This document shows, piece after piece, positions 10,050 to 10,302 of a stretch of DNA of 10,302 nucleotides (position 1 is its first letter; the number at the start of each line of letters is the position of its first letter). The DNA lies in contig MU646447.1 in NCBI GenBank assembly GCA_026770585.1, positions 482,632 through 492,933 of the forward strand. The letters are read 5' to 3'. Both the position numbers and the translations under genes were made by a program. The notes below the pieces were generated by a model that did not search any database, was not told the DNA's origin, and saw only the letters and a program-made list of their open reading frames with translations. This DNA comes from Baffinella frigidus. Its lineage: Eukaryota > Cryptophyceae > Cryptomonadales > Baffinellaceae.

Positions 10050-10161
10050 CCTGAGGTGTGTCTGTCCTGAGGTGTGTCTGGCATGAGGTGTGTGTGGCGT
10101 GAGGTGTGTGTGGCCTGAGGTGTGTGTGGCCTGAGGTGTGTGTGGCCTGAGGTGTGGGTGG
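10050..10161 (+). repeat. 16-bp minisatellite, seven units
   Basis: There are seven units of CCTGAGGTGTGTGTGG, with unit starts every 16 bp from 10050. The first two carry TGTCTG in place of TGTGTG. Translations on the minus strand (HTSGHTHL-like) are low complexity. Confidence 0.95.
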
Positions 10162-10235
10162 GATTGGTGGCAGTTGGTGGTGGTGATTTCGCCCGAAGGT
10201 CCCTTCTCGGACGATCCTGGCGTCCTCAAGGCCGT

Positions 10236-10302
10236 CCCCTCCCTCCCTCCCTCCCTCCCTCCCTCTACCTCCCTACCTCCCTCCCTCCCTCCCTCCCTCC
10301 CT
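10236..10302 (+). repeat. CCCT microsatellite, continues past the window
   Basis: A CCCT tract with two CTAC interruptions runs to the window end. The complementary strand is (AGGG)n and could form G-quadruplexes. Confidence 0.95.

Noticed and set aside
10026-10229. Minus-strand His/Thr/Pro repeat frame
   Set aside because: It is a translation of the 16-bp minisatellite.

Overview
This is eukaryotic nuclear DNA. There are no long open reading frames, there are several short exon-like stretches bounded by AG and GT, and there is a 280-bp array of CCCTAAA-type units (plant/alveolate-type telomere repeat TTTAGGG) with CCCTGAA and CCCGAAA variants. Microsatellites are abundant. The lineage cannot be fixed from sequence alone. 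A protist or alga with TTTAGGG telomeres is most likely. Acceptors of the form AG|G and introns filled with inverted repeats recall dinoflagellate-type genomes, but that is only a suggestion.

The dominant content is short (about 90-230 bp) non-autonomous inverted-repeat (IR) elements that fold into near full-length hairpins. I recognise about 25 copies in 14 families, called Fam1 to Fam14 here. Multi-copy families are Fam1 (113-251, 865-1003, 5842-5976, plus end fragments at 1-63 and 8989-9011), Fam5 (four copies), Fam6 (two), Fam7 (four, two with an extra tail), Fam8 (two), Fam10 (two related members) and Fam12 (three). None encodes a transposase.

Between the elements lie short host segments that look like exons on the + strand. 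The best supported run from 6390 to 8048 and read as WD40-type beta-propeller sequence: phase-compatible pieces at 6390-6508, 6814-6900, 7181-7228, 7553-7640 and 7942-8048. Weaker exon-like pieces lie at 572-670, 2727-2786, about 4393-4575, 5011-5073 and 5381-5485. They could belong to the same gene or to several genes.

Layout: 1-571, Fam1 copies and spacer. 572-1490, an exon-like piece whose end is repeated four times, separated by Fam2, Fam1 and Fam3, then a CCTA/CCTG microsatellite. 1560-2790, a 24-bp tandem array and degenerate host repeats broken by Fam4, Fam5, Fam6 and Fam7. 2857-4345, Fam8, Fam9, Fam10, Fam6 and Fam10 in a pyrimidine-rich repeated host segment. 4346-5806, coding-like segments with Fam7, Fam11 and tandem Fam12. 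5842-8214, Fam1 and the WD40-like gene with Fam12, Fam5, Fam8 and Fam7 in its introns and telomere-like insertions. 8447-10302, Fam13, Fam5, Fam7, Fam14 and Fam5, then minisatellites.

Three things stand out. First, in Fam5 and Fam1 the hairpin tips differ completely between copies yet stay self-complementary. Second, in the WD40-like gene each of four IR-element introns starts its element 3-9 nt after the putative 5' splice site, and host direct repeats containing AGGT flank other elements, as expected for introner-like intron gain. Third, telomere-type repeats are inserted inside this gene, flanked by direct repeats.
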